Shown here piece after piece: positions 33,195-41,893 of a stretch of 64,000 bases of DNA. Under the pieces are notes generated by a model that did not search any database, was not told the origin of the DNA, and saw nothing but the letters and a program-made list of their open reading frames with translations. This DNA is from an uncultured Bacteroidales bacterium (GTDB lineage: Bacteria; Bacteroidota; Bacteroidia; Bacteroidales; Muribaculaceae), in NCBI GenBank assembly GCA_958418815.1, contig CATZGB010000008.1, positions 26,925 through 90,924 of the forward strand, in the 5' to 3' direction. Within the stretch, counting starts at the first letter, position 1, and the number at the start of each line of letters is the position of its first letter. The position numbers and the translations under genes are program-made.

Positions 33195-35177
33195 ATGAGC
33201 GATGTAATCCAACTCCTCCCAGATTCCGTTGCCAACCAGATTGCCGCAGGAGAGGTAATCCAACGTCCCGCCTCGGTAATCAAGGAATTAGTGGAAAACT
33301 CCATCGACGCCGGTGCCTCGCAAGTGAAGATAATACTGCGCGACGCGGGCAAGACCCTCATACAGGTGGTGGATGATGGATGCGGCATGTCTGACACTGA
33401 CGCCAGACTCGCCTTTGAGCGTCACGCCACATCAAAAATACGCCAGGCCTCCGACCTTTTCGAACTTCACACGATGGGATTCCGCGGAGAGGCACTTCCT
33501 TCCATCGCCGCGGTCGCGCAGATTGAGCTGCGCACGATGCGCCGCGACAGCCAGATTGGCACCCATCTCGAACTGGCGGCATCAAAATTCGTCAGCCAGG
33601 CCCCGGAAGCATGCACCCCCGGCAGCAATCTCGCGGTAAAGAACCTGTTCTTCAATTTCCCCGCGCGCCGGAAATTCCTGAAAAAAGACGCGGTGGAGCT
33701 TGGCCACATAACCCGCGAGTTCGAGCGCCTGGCCCTGGTGAACCCATCGGTGGAGTTTGAGCTTTACCACAACGATGTGAACCTCTACCAGCTCCTGCCC
33801 GGCACCCTGCGCCAGCGCATAGCAGGGCTGTTTGGCAAATCCATCGACAAACAGCTCATCCCGGTCGAGACCGAGACCCCGCTGGTAAAAATCAGCGGAT
33901 TCGTATGCCTGCCTGAATTCGCGCGCAAACGCAACGCCCAGCAATTCTTCTTCGTGAACGGGAGAAACATGCGGCATCCTTATTTCCACAAGGCAGTGAT
34001 GAACTGCTACGAGGAGCTGATCGCCGCCGAGCATCAGCCCAACTACTTCCTCAATTTCGAGGTCGACCCGCAGACAATCGATGTCAACATACATCCCACC
34101 AAAAGCGAGATAAAGTTTGAGAACGAGCAACCGATATGGCAGATTCTGTCAGCGGCCATCAGGGAGTCGCTCGGCAGGTTCAATGCCATCCCGGCCCTCG
34201 ATTTCGACAAAGAGGATGCGCCGGAAATCCCGGTCTTCGACCCGAGCCTTTCAGGGAGTCTCAATCTTGGAGGCCTCGACGACTCTTACAATCCGTTCGC
34301 CCAGGAGACACGCAAGTCTGCCACCGTTGCCACCGTAGACTTCGCGTCACCACATGGCGCTGCAGGCAGCGAGCCGTCGCGACTCAACACCAACCCATCC
34401 CCCACTGCCGCCACGGCCCCCGGCCGCGCCAGCCATCTTAACGACTGGGACAAGCTGTACGCCGATTTCCAGAACGCCACAGGCTCATCCACATCTGCTC
34501 CCCCGACACCAGAGAGCTTCCTTACCGACGAGACCGGGCTTCCCGACTCGATAGAGGCGAGCGCCCTAAACAGCCTTCCAGGCATAGAGCTTTCCGGCGC
34601 CCACGCCGGAGGCCTTCTGCAGCTGTCTAACCGCTACATCGTCACCGCCGGAAACGACAGCCTGATTGTCGTCGACCGCCACCGGGCACATGTCAAGATA
34701 CTTTTTGAGAGATTCCTTTCCGAGACAGAATCATCCATCGGAAAATCCCAGCAGGTGCTTTTCGCCGAATTGGTCGAACTGACCCCGCATCAGAAGGGGG
34801 TGCTTGACAGCATCGCCGATGAAGTGAAGTCTCTCGGCTATGACCTGGAATTCTCCCAGGCAACCGACGAAGGGATATTCCGGTGTGAGATGCGCGGGGT
34901 CCCGGCCATGCTCGGCAACGCCAACGCGGCCGAAGCGCTGACCAAGATAATAGCCGACGCCGAGGAGGGGGTCGGATCGCCTGGCGAGGACATGCGGCGC
35001 AGAGTGGCGCTATCGCTCGCCCAGTCGGCAGCCATACGCGCAACCGAACGGATGCAGAATGGCGATGCCGAAAGACTGCTTGCCGAACTGTTCTCGATGC
35101 CCGACCCGTCATACACCCCCGACGGCAACCAGATCATACTGCAGATTCCGGTTGTCGAGATTTCCCGCCGCATATGA
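33195..35177 (+). CDS. mutL: DNA mismatch repair protein MutL
   Basis: The 660-aa protein has the GHKL ATPase motifs (Glu31 and Asn35 in KELVENSIDAG, DDGCGM, FERHATSKI, GFRGEALPSIA), a transducer domain with NGRNMRHPYF and HPTKSEIKF, a variable linker (~330-450), and a C-terminal dimerisation domain. It couples MutS mismatch recognition to strand removal. In the C-terminal domain the endonuclease motif normally DQHA(X)2E(X)4E reads DRHRAHVKILFE, lacking the first Glu, so nicking activity is doubtful. A TAATTTTG box at 33156-33163 precedes it. Confidence 0.95.
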   Translation: MSDVIQLLPDSVANQIAAGEVIQRPASVIKELVENSIDAGASQVKIILRDAGKTLIQVVDDGCGMSDTDARLAFERHATSKIRQASDLFELHTMGFRGEALPSIAAVAQIELRTMRRDSQIGTHLELAASKFVSQAPEACTPGSNLAVKNLFFNFPARRKFLKKDAVELGHITREFERLALVNPSVEFELYHNDVNLYQLLPGTLRQRIAGLFGKSIDKQLIPVETETPLVKISGFVCLPEFARKRNAQQFFFVNGRNMRHPYFHKAVMNCYEELIAAEHQPNYFLNFEVDPQTIDVNIHPTKSEIKFENEQPIWQILSAAIRESLGRFNAIPALDFDKEDAPEIPVFDPSLSGSLNLGGLDDSYNPFAQETRKSATVATVDFASPHGAAGSEPSRLNTNPSPTAATAPGRASHLNDWDKLYADFQNATGSSTSAPPTPESFLTDETGLPDSIEASALNSLPGIELSGAHAGGLLQLSNRYIVTAGNDSLIVVDRHRAHVKILFERFLSETESSIGKSQQVLFAELVELTPHQKGVLDSIADEVKSLGYDLEFSQATDEGIFRCEMRGVPAMLGNANAAEALTKIIADAEEGVGSPGEDMRRRVALSLAQSAAIRATERMQNGDAERLLAELFSMPDPSYTPDGNQIILQIPVVEISRRI

Positions 35178-35215
35178 TTGCGTGGCCCACGCAGGCCTCC
35201 CAATCCATAAATAAA

Positions 35216-35258
35216 CGCCAGGGGCGCGACAGATTTTGACTCTGCCTCGCCCCTGCGG
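35216..35258. terminator. Bidirectional terminator hairpin between mutL and maf
   Basis: CAGGGGCG (35219-35226) pairs with CGCCCCTG (35248-35255), with an inner CAGA/TCTG pairing and a T-rich loop. It separates the convergent mutL and maf genes. Confidence 0.65.
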
Positions 35259-35296
35259 CATATATCTCGGCCTGTTGACGCTAACAAGAAAGAGCC

Positions 35297-35926
35297 TCAA
35301 CGGTTGCCGCTCTTCCTGAACCCGTTAGCCATCATCACAAGACGAGTGTAAAGCGAATGCAACGGCAGCCCCATCACATTGTAATAGTCGCCACGTATTC
35401 CGGATATTCCTACATATCCGATCCATTCCTGGATTCCATAAGCCCCGGCTTTGTCGAAAGGCCGGTATGTCTCGACATAATAGTCAATCTCCTCATGGGC
35501 CAGGGGCGCGAAATCCACCTCAGTGATTTCCGAAAAAGTCACCGTGCGTTTTTTGGTGGCCAGGGTGACACCGGTCACGACCTTGTGGGTATGCCCTGAC
35601 AGCAGCCGCAGCATAAGGGCCGCGTCTTCGGCATCAGCCGGTTTGCCAAGCACCTCGCCACGGTTTATCACCACCGTGTCAGCGGTCAGCAATATCTCCC
35701 GGTCATTCAGTTGCGCCATATACGGATGGGCCTTTTTCCTGGAGATGTATGCGGCCACCTCCTCCGGGGCCATTTTGGCGGGGAAAGCCTCGTTCACCTC
35801 TATCAACGGCAGTATCTCCACCTCCACATCAAGCTTGCCAAGCAACTCCCTGCGTCGCGGGGAATGCGAGGCAAGCAGCACGCGGCAACCCTCAAGGGGC
35901 TTGTATCGGTTTTCTGTTCCAGTCAT
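35297..35926 (-). CDS. maf: Maf-family nucleotide pyrophosphatase
   Basis: The ATG at 35926 gives 209 residues; a longer frame would overlap kdsC. The phosphate-binding LASHSPRRRELL, the ADTVVINRGEVLGKP loop, and FDKAGAYGIQEWIGYVGISGI with GDYYNVMGLPL define the Maf fold. Maf enzymes hydrolyse dTTP/UTP or modified nucleoside triphosphates to monophosphates and act in nucleotide-pool cleaning. It starts 25 bases after kdsC in a minus-strand run of four genes. Confidence 0.92.
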   Translation of the reverse strand: MTGTENRYKPLEGCRVLLASHSPRRRELLGKLDVEVEILPLIEVNEAFPAKMAPEEVAAYISRKKAHPYMAQLNDREILLTADTVVINRGEVLGKPADAEDAALMLRLLSGHTHKVVTGVTLATKKRTVTFSEITEVDFAPLAHEEIDYYVETYRPFDKAGAYGIQEWIGYVGISGIRGDYYNVMGLPLHSLYTRLVMMANGFRKSGNR

Positions 35927-35951
35927 ATTGTCAAGCTCATTAATAATATGG

Positions 35952-36476
35952 TCACCAACCGAACGCCTTGTCTGAAAGCGCCCATACACCTTTGGCCCGC
36001 ATCACCTCCTCAAGGATGTCACGGGCGACACCATGTCCGCCAGCAACCGGAGAGATGTAACCGGCAATCTCCTGCACATCCACAGCGGCGTCTGACGGCG
36101 CCACGGCCAACCCGGCATACAGCATGCATTCATAATCAGGGATGTCATCCCCCACATACACCACCTCCTCCGCAGTCAGGCTGTTGCGCTCAATCCATTC
36201 CTTGAAGACAGGGAGCTTCATCCCCACCCCCGTGAAAATCTCGGTTATGCCCAGCCCCTCGAAGCGTTCGGTGATGCCTGGCGACACCGCCCCGGTTATT
36301 ATAGCGAGCTTCAGGCCGCGTTTCACGGCAAGCTGCATGGCGAATCCATCCTTGGTGTTGACCGTCCGGCGCGGCACACCGTTGTCGCCCAGCGGTATGG
36401 TGGATGTCGACAGTACTCCGTCGACATCAAACACTACGGCTTTGATTTTTGACAAGTCGTATGATACTTTACTCAT
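35952..36476 (-). CDS. kdsC: 3-deoxy-D-manno-octulosonate 8-phosphate phosphatase (KdsC/YrbI)
   Basis: This 174-aa HAD-superfamily protein has motif I FDVDGVLST, the IITGA motif II, the Lys in MKLPVF, and YVGDDIPDYECM motif IV. Without a cap domain it matches KdsC, which dephosphorylates KDO-8-phosphate for lipopolysaccharide core synthesis. It overlaps the DUF2520 gene by eight bases and precedes maf. Confidence 0.9.
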   Translation of the reverse strand: MSKVSYDLSKIKAVVFDVDGVLSTSTIPLGDNGVPRRTVNTKDGFAMQLAVKRGLKLAIITGAVSPGITERFEGLGITEIFTGVGMKLPVFKEWIERNSLTAEEVVYVGDDIPDYECMLYAGLAVAPSDAAVDVQEIAGYISPVAGGHGVARDILEEVMRAKGVWALSDKAFGW

Positions 36477-37290
36477 CGCCTTTATCGTTGTCTTTGGGTT
36501 TGTTGTAATGATTAAGAATCACATCCGTAAGCATGGAATACACCGGCTTCAGGTCGGCAGGCAATCCGGCCACATGCTTTTCTATCACAGCAATGTCTCC
36601 CCTCCGGGCAGGCCCGGTCATCGCCTCGAAAGGCGGTTTGACGGCCAGTTTGTCAAGCGTGGCCTGCAGAAGCGGCATCATGAACCTGATGTCAAGCCCC
36701 GTGGGCCTTAGGAGCCTGTCAGCCTCAGCCCACATAAGGTTCGCGAAATTGCATGCGAACACCGCCGCGACATGTATGGCCTCCCTCATCGGGCTGTCAG
36801 CCATCCTTACCGTACCGGAAATCTCTTTAGCCACAGTCTCCAGCCTGCGGGCCACATCGTCTGACGAGCCTTCAATCAGCATCGGGATGTTGCTGAAATC
36901 GACATCCACATCTTTTGAGAAAGTCTGCAATGGATAGAACACTCCGTAATTGCGTTTTTTCCCTTTGAAGACATCCATACCCACACTGCCGGAGGTATGT
37001 GCCCATATCCCGTCGAAGTCGCCCGACCGGGCCACGACATCGACCACCGAGTCGTCATTGACCGCGACAAGATACATGTCTATGTCGTCTCTAAGCCTGT
37101 CAAGGCCGACAATCGGCTCACACGCGTCACCGCGCATCCGGCTTCCCTCACGCGCCGCATCAACCAGCGACGCGAGCCTTCCGGCAGATTGCTCGGTGCG
37201 GGCCGCCACCTGGCATATCTCATTGAAGCCACCCAAAGCTCTTGCGAGATGAGTGGCTACGTTTCCGGCTCCGATTATGGCTATCTTCAT
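36469..37290 (-). CDS. Rossmann-fold DUF2520 protein
   Basis: The N-terminus carries an NAD(P)-binding motif IGAGNVATHLARAL, like that of pyrroline-5-carboxylate or ketopantoate reductases, and the helical C-terminus (~140-265) with REAIHVAAVFACNFANLMWAEA and PLLQATLDKL is the DUF2520 domain. It is probably an oxidoreductase of unknown substrate. Gene order DUF2520-kdsC-maf recurs in Bacteroidales by my recollection, suggesting a housekeeping role. It overlaps the nitroreductase gene by four bases. Confidence 0.85.
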   Translation of the reverse strand: MKIAIIGAGNVATHLARALGGFNEICQVAARTEQSAGRLASLVDAAREGSRMRGDACEPIVGLDRLRDDIDMYLVAVNDDSVVDVVARSGDFDGIWAHTSGSVGMDVFKGKKRNYGVFYPLQTFSKDVDVDFSNIPMLIEGSSDDVARRLETVAKEISGTVRMADSPMREAIHVAAVFACNFANLMWAEADRLLRPTGLDIRFMMPLLQATLDKLAVKPPFEAMTGPARRGDIAVIEKHVAGLPADLKPVYSMLTDVILNHYNKPKDNDKGDE

Positions 37291-37829
37291 TCCTCGCCCT
37301 GTCTCCAGGAGCCTATGTGAACCTTCTCCCAGAGCAGTTTTTCGGGATTGATTGGCTTGCGCTCTTCATCCTTGTGTCCAATCGTGATGACACACAACAC
37401 GGCGAACTGCTCAGGTATTCCCAGCACCTCCCTCACATACTCCTCGGCGGGGACTCCGTCCTCCCGGAAACGCTCGCGTATCTCGACCCAGCAACTGCCA
37501 AGACCGAAATCCTGGGCTTGCAGCTGCATCAGCATCGCCGCGATGGAGGCATCTTCAATCCATGCGTCAGACTTGGTGATGTCGGCGGTGACGACAACGG
37601 CCAGCGGCGCTGACGCGATAGATGTAGCATAGTTGGGTTTGCAATGGCTAAGCCTCTCAAGCATCTCCTTATCCTCGACAACAACAAATTGCCACGGACG
37701 GACACTTTTGGAAGAGGGAGACATCAGGGCGGCCTCCATTATCAGTCTTACCTGGTCGGGATCCACCGGCTGCTGAGTGTAACGCCGTATGGTGCGGCGG
37801 TTGATTAGAAGTTCGTGGAAGTTTTCCAT
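37287..37829 (-). CDS. Nitroreductase-family FMN oxidoreductase
   Basis: The ATG at 37829 (MENFHELLINRRTIRRY) gives 180 residues. RRTIRRYTQQP, AALMSPSSKSVRPWQFVVVED and LGSCWVEIRER are the FMN-binding hallmarks of the family. It should reduce nitroaromatics, quinones or enoates with NAD(P)H. It is the first gene of the run leading to maf. Confidence 0.9.
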   Translation of the reverse strand: MENFHELLINRRTIRRYTQQPVDPDQVRLIMEAALMSPSSKSVRPWQFVVVEDKEMLERLSHCKPNYATSIASAPLAVVVTADITKSDAWIEDASIAAMLMQLQAQDFGLGSCWVEIRERFREDGVPAEEYVREVLGIPEQFAVLCVITIGHKDEERKPINPEKLLWEKVHIGSWRQGEE

Positions 37830-37897
37830 ATACTGGGGTCTCTTGGTTGGTTCGTCAATATAGCTTGGCAAACAAGGAGCCTGTCAGAAACCCGTGT

Positions 37898-39016
37898 TCA
37901 GCGTCGGCATATCCATGCCCCGTCTGATATCGACTTCTGGGCAGCAGCCTCCTCATAGGTGGCTCCGGTTGCCGCGTAGACACGGTATTTCCCGTCTTGT
38001 TGTAAAACGCCCAAAACGCGGCCTGGGTTCTCGGCTATGTAACGCGTAGCCTGGGATTCTTCGGGGAAAGAGGCTACAATCACACAAAACGGATCCGCGT
38101 CATCAAATCTGCTCTGGCGTGGAGAGGTTTCTACACCGCCAGAAGACAGACGGCTTTCAGACATCTCCGTTGCGGCGGGCAACGCTTCAGCCGTGTCAGC
38201 CACATCAGCCTCGGCCGAGATGCTTTCCGACCGGGAGGCGTCAATCATATTCCCGGCAGGATCAACGTCATCAGCGTATTCCGCGGCGGGAGCCTCAGCC
38301 GTCTCCATAGAGTTAGTCTCAGCCACCTCAGTAGGCGCGATGGAGGCTTTCACCGGTTCATTCTCTACCTTCACAGGGTTAAGGAAGAACAACGCCAATG
38401 TCACAATCACGGCCAGCGACGCGGCAATACCCACAAGACCTTTGGCGACAACTCCCCTGCTGTCTTTAACAGGAGCGGCCTCCTCTTCACCCCATGGCGC
38501 TGGGGCCGGCAACTCATTATGCGGCGCTGACGGAGCGGCGGCATTCCCGGCAACGGCTGACACGGCGGCCATATGCGAAGCCTTCAGCATGCTGTCAGCT
38601 CCCTTGAGATACAAGGGGCGCAGTCCGTAATGGCTGAAATCCCATCCCGAAGCGTCAAACGGGCTGAAGACAATGGTGCCATACTCCGAGAAGTTAAGTT
38701 CACCAAGCCTTCCGAGCGCGATTGTCCCAAATTTCTTGAGCTGCCCAAGGAGGCTTTCTGTCTCCTCTTCCACAATACGGCTGGCAGCCTCGAACGACAC
38801 CCCGTTGCGACGCGCGACTGAACTCTCAAGCATCCCGTCAGACTCGACCAGCGCGCCGTTGAAAGCAAGCTCCCTTGATGGAGGAAGCAACACAAGCGGA
38901 TTGCGGCTGTCAAATCTCGCCGGACGATAACGGACCATCAGGGCACCAATGCCCGGCACTGTCACACAATCGTGGCGGCGCAGAAGATATTCAAGATGGT
39001 CTATTACGAGATTCAC
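37898..39016 (-). CDS. HU-CCDC81-like and SPOR domain membrane protein
   Basis: The start is GTG at 39016; no in-frame ATG exists before the upstream stop. Residues ~1-140 form an HU/IHF-like unit of the CCDC81 type (LEYLLRRHDCVTVPGIGALMV). A single transmembrane helix (~190-213, VAKGLVGIAASLAVIVTLALFFL) follows. A Pro/Ala/Glu-rich periplasmic linker leads to a C-terminal SPOR domain (~308-372, CVIVASFPEESQATRYIAEN), which binds denuded peptidoglycan at division sites. The layout links a cytoplasmic, possibly DNA-binding domain to the septal wall. Confidence 0.85.
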   Translation of the reverse strand: MNLVIDHLEYLLRRHDCVTVPGIGALMVRYRPARFDSRNPLVLLPPSRELAFNGALVESDGMLESSVARRNGVSFEAASRIVEEETESLLGQLKKFGTIALGRLGELNFSEYGTIVFSPFDASGWDFSHYGLRPLYLKGADSMLKASHMAAVSAVAGNAAAPSAPHNELPAPAPWGEEEAAPVKDSRGVVAKGLVGIAASLAVIVTLALFFLNPVKVENEPVKASIAPTEVAETNSMETAEAPAAEYADDVDPAGNMIDASRSESISAEADVADTAEALPAATEMSESRLSSGGVETSPRQSRFDDADPFCVIVASFPEESQATRYIAENPGRVLGVLQQDGKYRVYAATGATYEEAAAQKSISDGAWICRR

Positions 39017-39095
39017 GGCTCTATGACGGTTGATGTGAGGAACTTTGAGCAGAATCCGCTGTCATGACAACGCAGCCAGCGGGCGTTCTGTACTG

Positions 39096-39126
39096 CAAAG
39101 TTAGCAAATTTAAAGATACCGACAAA
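39096..39126 (-). promoter_or_regulatory. Promoter of the HU/SPOR gene
   Basis: On the minus strand TTTG (39126-39123) is followed after 19 bases by TAACTTTG (39103-39096), a full match to the Bacteroidetes consensus. The GTG start is about 80 bases downstream. Confidence 0.7.
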
Positions 39127-39531
39127 AGATTTCAACAACAATATAAGCGGGCTGGATTGATTTGCTAACCGCTACAAGTCCCTACCGCAGACATTTGAAA
39201 TGCGGAACGACAGGCACTTGAATATGGCGGTTTGGATGGAATCGGCCTGTCGTCCGCACCTATAAGTATGTCAGGAATGCTGTTTTTGCAAATTTAATTC
39301 AAAGATTTTCAAGAGATATGTTAACAAAGCATAAATTAACGGAGCCGTTCCGAAAAGGGACAGACTCCGTCAATTTAAGATTTTATGAATGTGGAGATTA
39401 CGGCAACAAGCCGAGGGTTCGTCGGGTTACATTCCGGTTACTGAGAATCCATAACCCTGTAAGCATCAACAGTTACCGCAAACCACTGCCTGATTGTCAC
39501 GCGACTGCCTGACAATCTCGTCCAGCCTGGC
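39127..39531. other. Gene-free gap with two inverted repeats
   Basis: A long hairpin pairs TGCGGAACGACAGGC (39201-39215) with GCCTGTCGTCCGCA (39245-39258), one bulge. A second weaker hairpin (39339-39370) pairs ACGGAG with CTCCGT plus an inner five pairs. No T run follows either. A 64-codon plus-strand ORF here is not convincing. The region may hold a small RNA, but nothing else supports it. Confidence 0.35.
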
Positions 39532-39915
39532 TCAGTCGAGAGAGACAACACCAGTGGCCTCGTCTACCGGACCAACCGGCATGGATGCCTCAAAAACAGA
39601 CTCCTCTATGGCCGGCTGCTTCGACAACTGGTCATATTTCTCGGTCAGTGCCTGCTGGATCTGCATCGAGAGAGCCGCAAGCTCCTCTTTCTGCTCGGGG
39701 GCAAGCTTCACTCCAAGCTGCTCAAACGCCTCAGCCTTCACCGCAATCGAATCAATGCAGGCTGCATACGATGCCGGAGAAGAGATGGTGTCGATCACAG
39801 CGGTCTGCTTTTTCAAGTCATTGACATAAGCGTCATAGTCCTCATGGGCCGAACAAGAGGAGAGGCATATGGCACCCACCCCGGCGAGGATAATCGAATA
39901 TAACGTTGCTTTCAT
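39532..39915 (-). CDS. Small hypothetical lipoprotein, 127 aa
   Basis: A signal sequence ends in a lipobox, LSSC at residues 18-21, giving a lipid-anchored product. The mature part is helical and acidic (LAPEQKEELAALSMQIQQALTEKYDQL) and predicts a short helical hairpin. The family is not recognised. It lies 21 bases downstream of the SLC45-type transporter gene on the same strand and may be a transporter accessory. Confidence 0.7.
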   Translation of the reverse strand: MKATLYSIILAGVGAICLSSCSAHEDYDAYVNDLKKQTAVIDTISSPASYAACIDSIAVKAEAFEQLGVKLAPEQKEELAALSMQIQQALTEKYDQLSKQPAIEESVFEASMPVGPVDEATGVVSLD

Positions 39916-39936
39916 TGTTACCTTGTTTCAAATGTT

Positions 39937-41829
39937 TCAGGCCTTGGCCTCTGAATGCTCTTTGATGAAATAGACAGCAACCGCGCCCAGGAACAGCGAG
40001 ATTCCGGCAATCACCATCATCATGTACTGCGGGGCAAGCTCGTCGGGGTTGCCGATGGCTGAAAGGATCACACCGCCAAGAAGCGCGCCCACAATCTGCG
40101 GGATGCAAATCGAGCAGTTGAACAATCCGAGATATGCTCCGATATTGCCACCCTTGAGCGAGTTGGTGAGTATCGTGAATGGCCATGCCAGCATCGCAGC
40201 CCACGCGCATCCGATAAGGGCGAATGAGACAAACAGCAGGTAGGGGTCAGTGAAATATCCGGCGGAGATGAACCCGACTGCGCCAAGCACGAGGCTGAGC
40301 GCGTATGAGAACTTGCGGCTGCGGAACTGAGGAAGCACGATGGCCCAGAGGACAGAACCGATGGCCTGGATGGCAAACAGGATTCCGACCCAGTTGCCTG
40401 CGTCGTTATACTGCGACGATTCGGTGTTCAACACCACTGAGGTCTCAAAACGGGCCTTGGAGGGGTCAGAAATGGTGGCCTCCTTGGTGCCATCCACAAA
40501 AAGCTCGCCTGTCTTTGGGTCATGGGTGTAGATGTCGGCCAGCGTCACCTTGGTCTCGCCATCCATCCTCGACAGATAATCGACGAGTTTGAAAGAGGGG
40601 GTCTCGACACGACGGGATCCATCAACAATCACCACCACATTCTCCGAGTCGATGTTCTCATTGAATCCATAAGAGGCGACACCGGCCACAGAGCTGATCA
40701 GGCCATCCTTGGCCACAGGCGACATGACCTCGATACCCTGGGCGGGCACCTGTATGTCGAGGCCGCCAGCGGTTATCGACACAGCCTCCACACTCGTGTC
40801 GGCGATTTCAATGTCACCGCCAGCGATGAACTCGCCATCGGCGGTCACGATTCCGGCGACACAGGGTTTGCCATGGTTGACAATCACTTTGTTGTCGGCT
40901 GTGAGTATGTATTTGGCAGACAACACTTCTCCACCTTTGCCTTCAGGGCCGGCCACTGCAAGCCCGGTGACGGTAGTGGTCTCAGGACAGTCAAAAGCAT
41001 TTTTGGCGATTGTGCCGTTGGTGTAGGTCCACATGAAAAGGAACGCGAACCAGCAGAAGAACTGCACGAGGCCGACAGTCCAGAAGGTCTTGGGGGCGTT
41101 GACAAGAAGCTTGACCAGGTTGGTCTTCTCCTTTTTGCCGTCGGCCTTTACCTCCGGGCCGCCATTGTATTCGCGATACAGCTCGGGGGGCCATTCCTTC
41201 ACTTTCATCAAGGTGTAGACCACGCAGACCAGCAATATGGCGGCCCCGAAATAAAACGAGAACACCACGGTCTGGGGAATCACACCTGACGCGGCCGTGT
41301 TGCGGAAGCCCACCCAGGTGAGCAGGAACGGGAACACATACCCCACAATCGAACCGGCGTTGCAGAGGAAGCTCTGAATCGAATATGCCAGACCTTTCTG
41401 CTTCTCGTTCACCATGTCGCCCACAAGCATCTTGAAGGGCTGCATGGCCATATTGATAGATGTGTCAAGCAGCATGAGGGCAACGAGGCCGACGAGGATG
41501 GCCGACGACACCGCGAGGCCGAAGCTGCCGGCGTTGGGAAGGAGACACATCACAAGCACAGCCACAACCGCCCCGAAAATCAGGTAAGGGAGACGGCGGC
41601 CGATTTTGTTCCAGGTCTTGTCAGAGGCGGTTCCGACAATCGGCTGCACGACAAGCCCCATAAGAGGTGGAAGAATCCAGAAATAACTCAAATCGTGAGG
41701 ATCCGCGCCGAGGGTGGCGAAGATACGGCTCACATTTGCGCTTTGCAGGGCATAGGCAATCTGTACGCCGAAGAACCCAAAGCTGAGATTCCAAAGTTTC
41801 CAGAAACTTAGGTCGGGTTTAGTTTTCAT
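39937..41829 (-). CDS. SLC45-type MFS sugar transporter with large periplasmic insertion
   Basis: Residues 1-270 show MFS helices with SLC45-family motifs (SFGFFGVQIAYALQSANVSRIF, IGRRLPYLIFGA, DTSINMAMQPFKMLVGDMV), and residues ~475-625 give the remaining helices (GNWVGILFAIQAIGSVLWAIV). Members import disaccharides such as maltose or sucrose with H+. Between the seventh and eighth helices lies an insertion of about 185 residues (~281-465). It is strand-rich with no hydrophobic helix, and is expected on the periplasmic side. Typical relatives are about 450 aa. No frameshift or stop marks the insertion, so it appears to be a functional domain. Confidence 0.85.
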   Translation of the reverse strand: MKTKPDLSFWKLWNLSFGFFGVQIAYALQSANVSRIFATLGADPHDLSYFWILPPLMGLVVQPIVGTASDKTWNKIGRRLPYLIFGAVVAVLVMCLLPNAGSFGLAVSSAILVGLVALMLLDTSINMAMQPFKMLVGDMVNEKQKGLAYSIQSFLCNAGSIVGYVFPFLLTWVGFRNTAASGVIPQTVVFSFYFGAAILLVCVVYTLMKVKEWPPELYREYNGGPEVKADGKKEKTNLVKLLVNAPKTFWTVGLVQFFCWFAFLFMWTYTNGTIAKNAFDCPETTTVTGLAVAGPEGKGGEVLSAKYILTADNKVIVNHGKPCVAGIVTADGEFIAGGDIEIADTSVEAVSITAGGLDIQVPAQGIEVMSPVAKDGLISSVAGVASYGFNENIDSENVVVIVDGSRRVETPSFKLVDYLSRMDGETKVTLADIYTHDPKTGELFVDGTKEATISDPSKARFETSVVLNTESSQYNDAGNWVGILFAIQAIGSVLWAIVLPQFRSRKFSYALSLVLGAVGFISAGYFTDPYLLFVSFALIGCAWAAMLAWPFTILTNSLKGGNIGAYLGLFNCSICIPQIVGALLGGVILSAIGNPDELAPQYMMMVIAGISLFLGAVAVYFIKEHSEAKA

Positions 41830-41893
41830 GATAATTGGCTGTTTGTCTTATATGAATGTAAATAAGATGGTTTATCAGAGGTAATTGTCTTCT

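Noticed and set aside
39318..39512. A 64-codon ORF in the gap between the HU/SPOR and lipoprotein genes
   Set aside because: It has no domain character and crosses a hairpin; treated as chance.
40522..41289. A 255-codon plus-strand ORF opposite the transporter gene
   Set aside because: It spans membrane-helix codons of the real gene and has no recognisable domain; the transporter frame is continuous.
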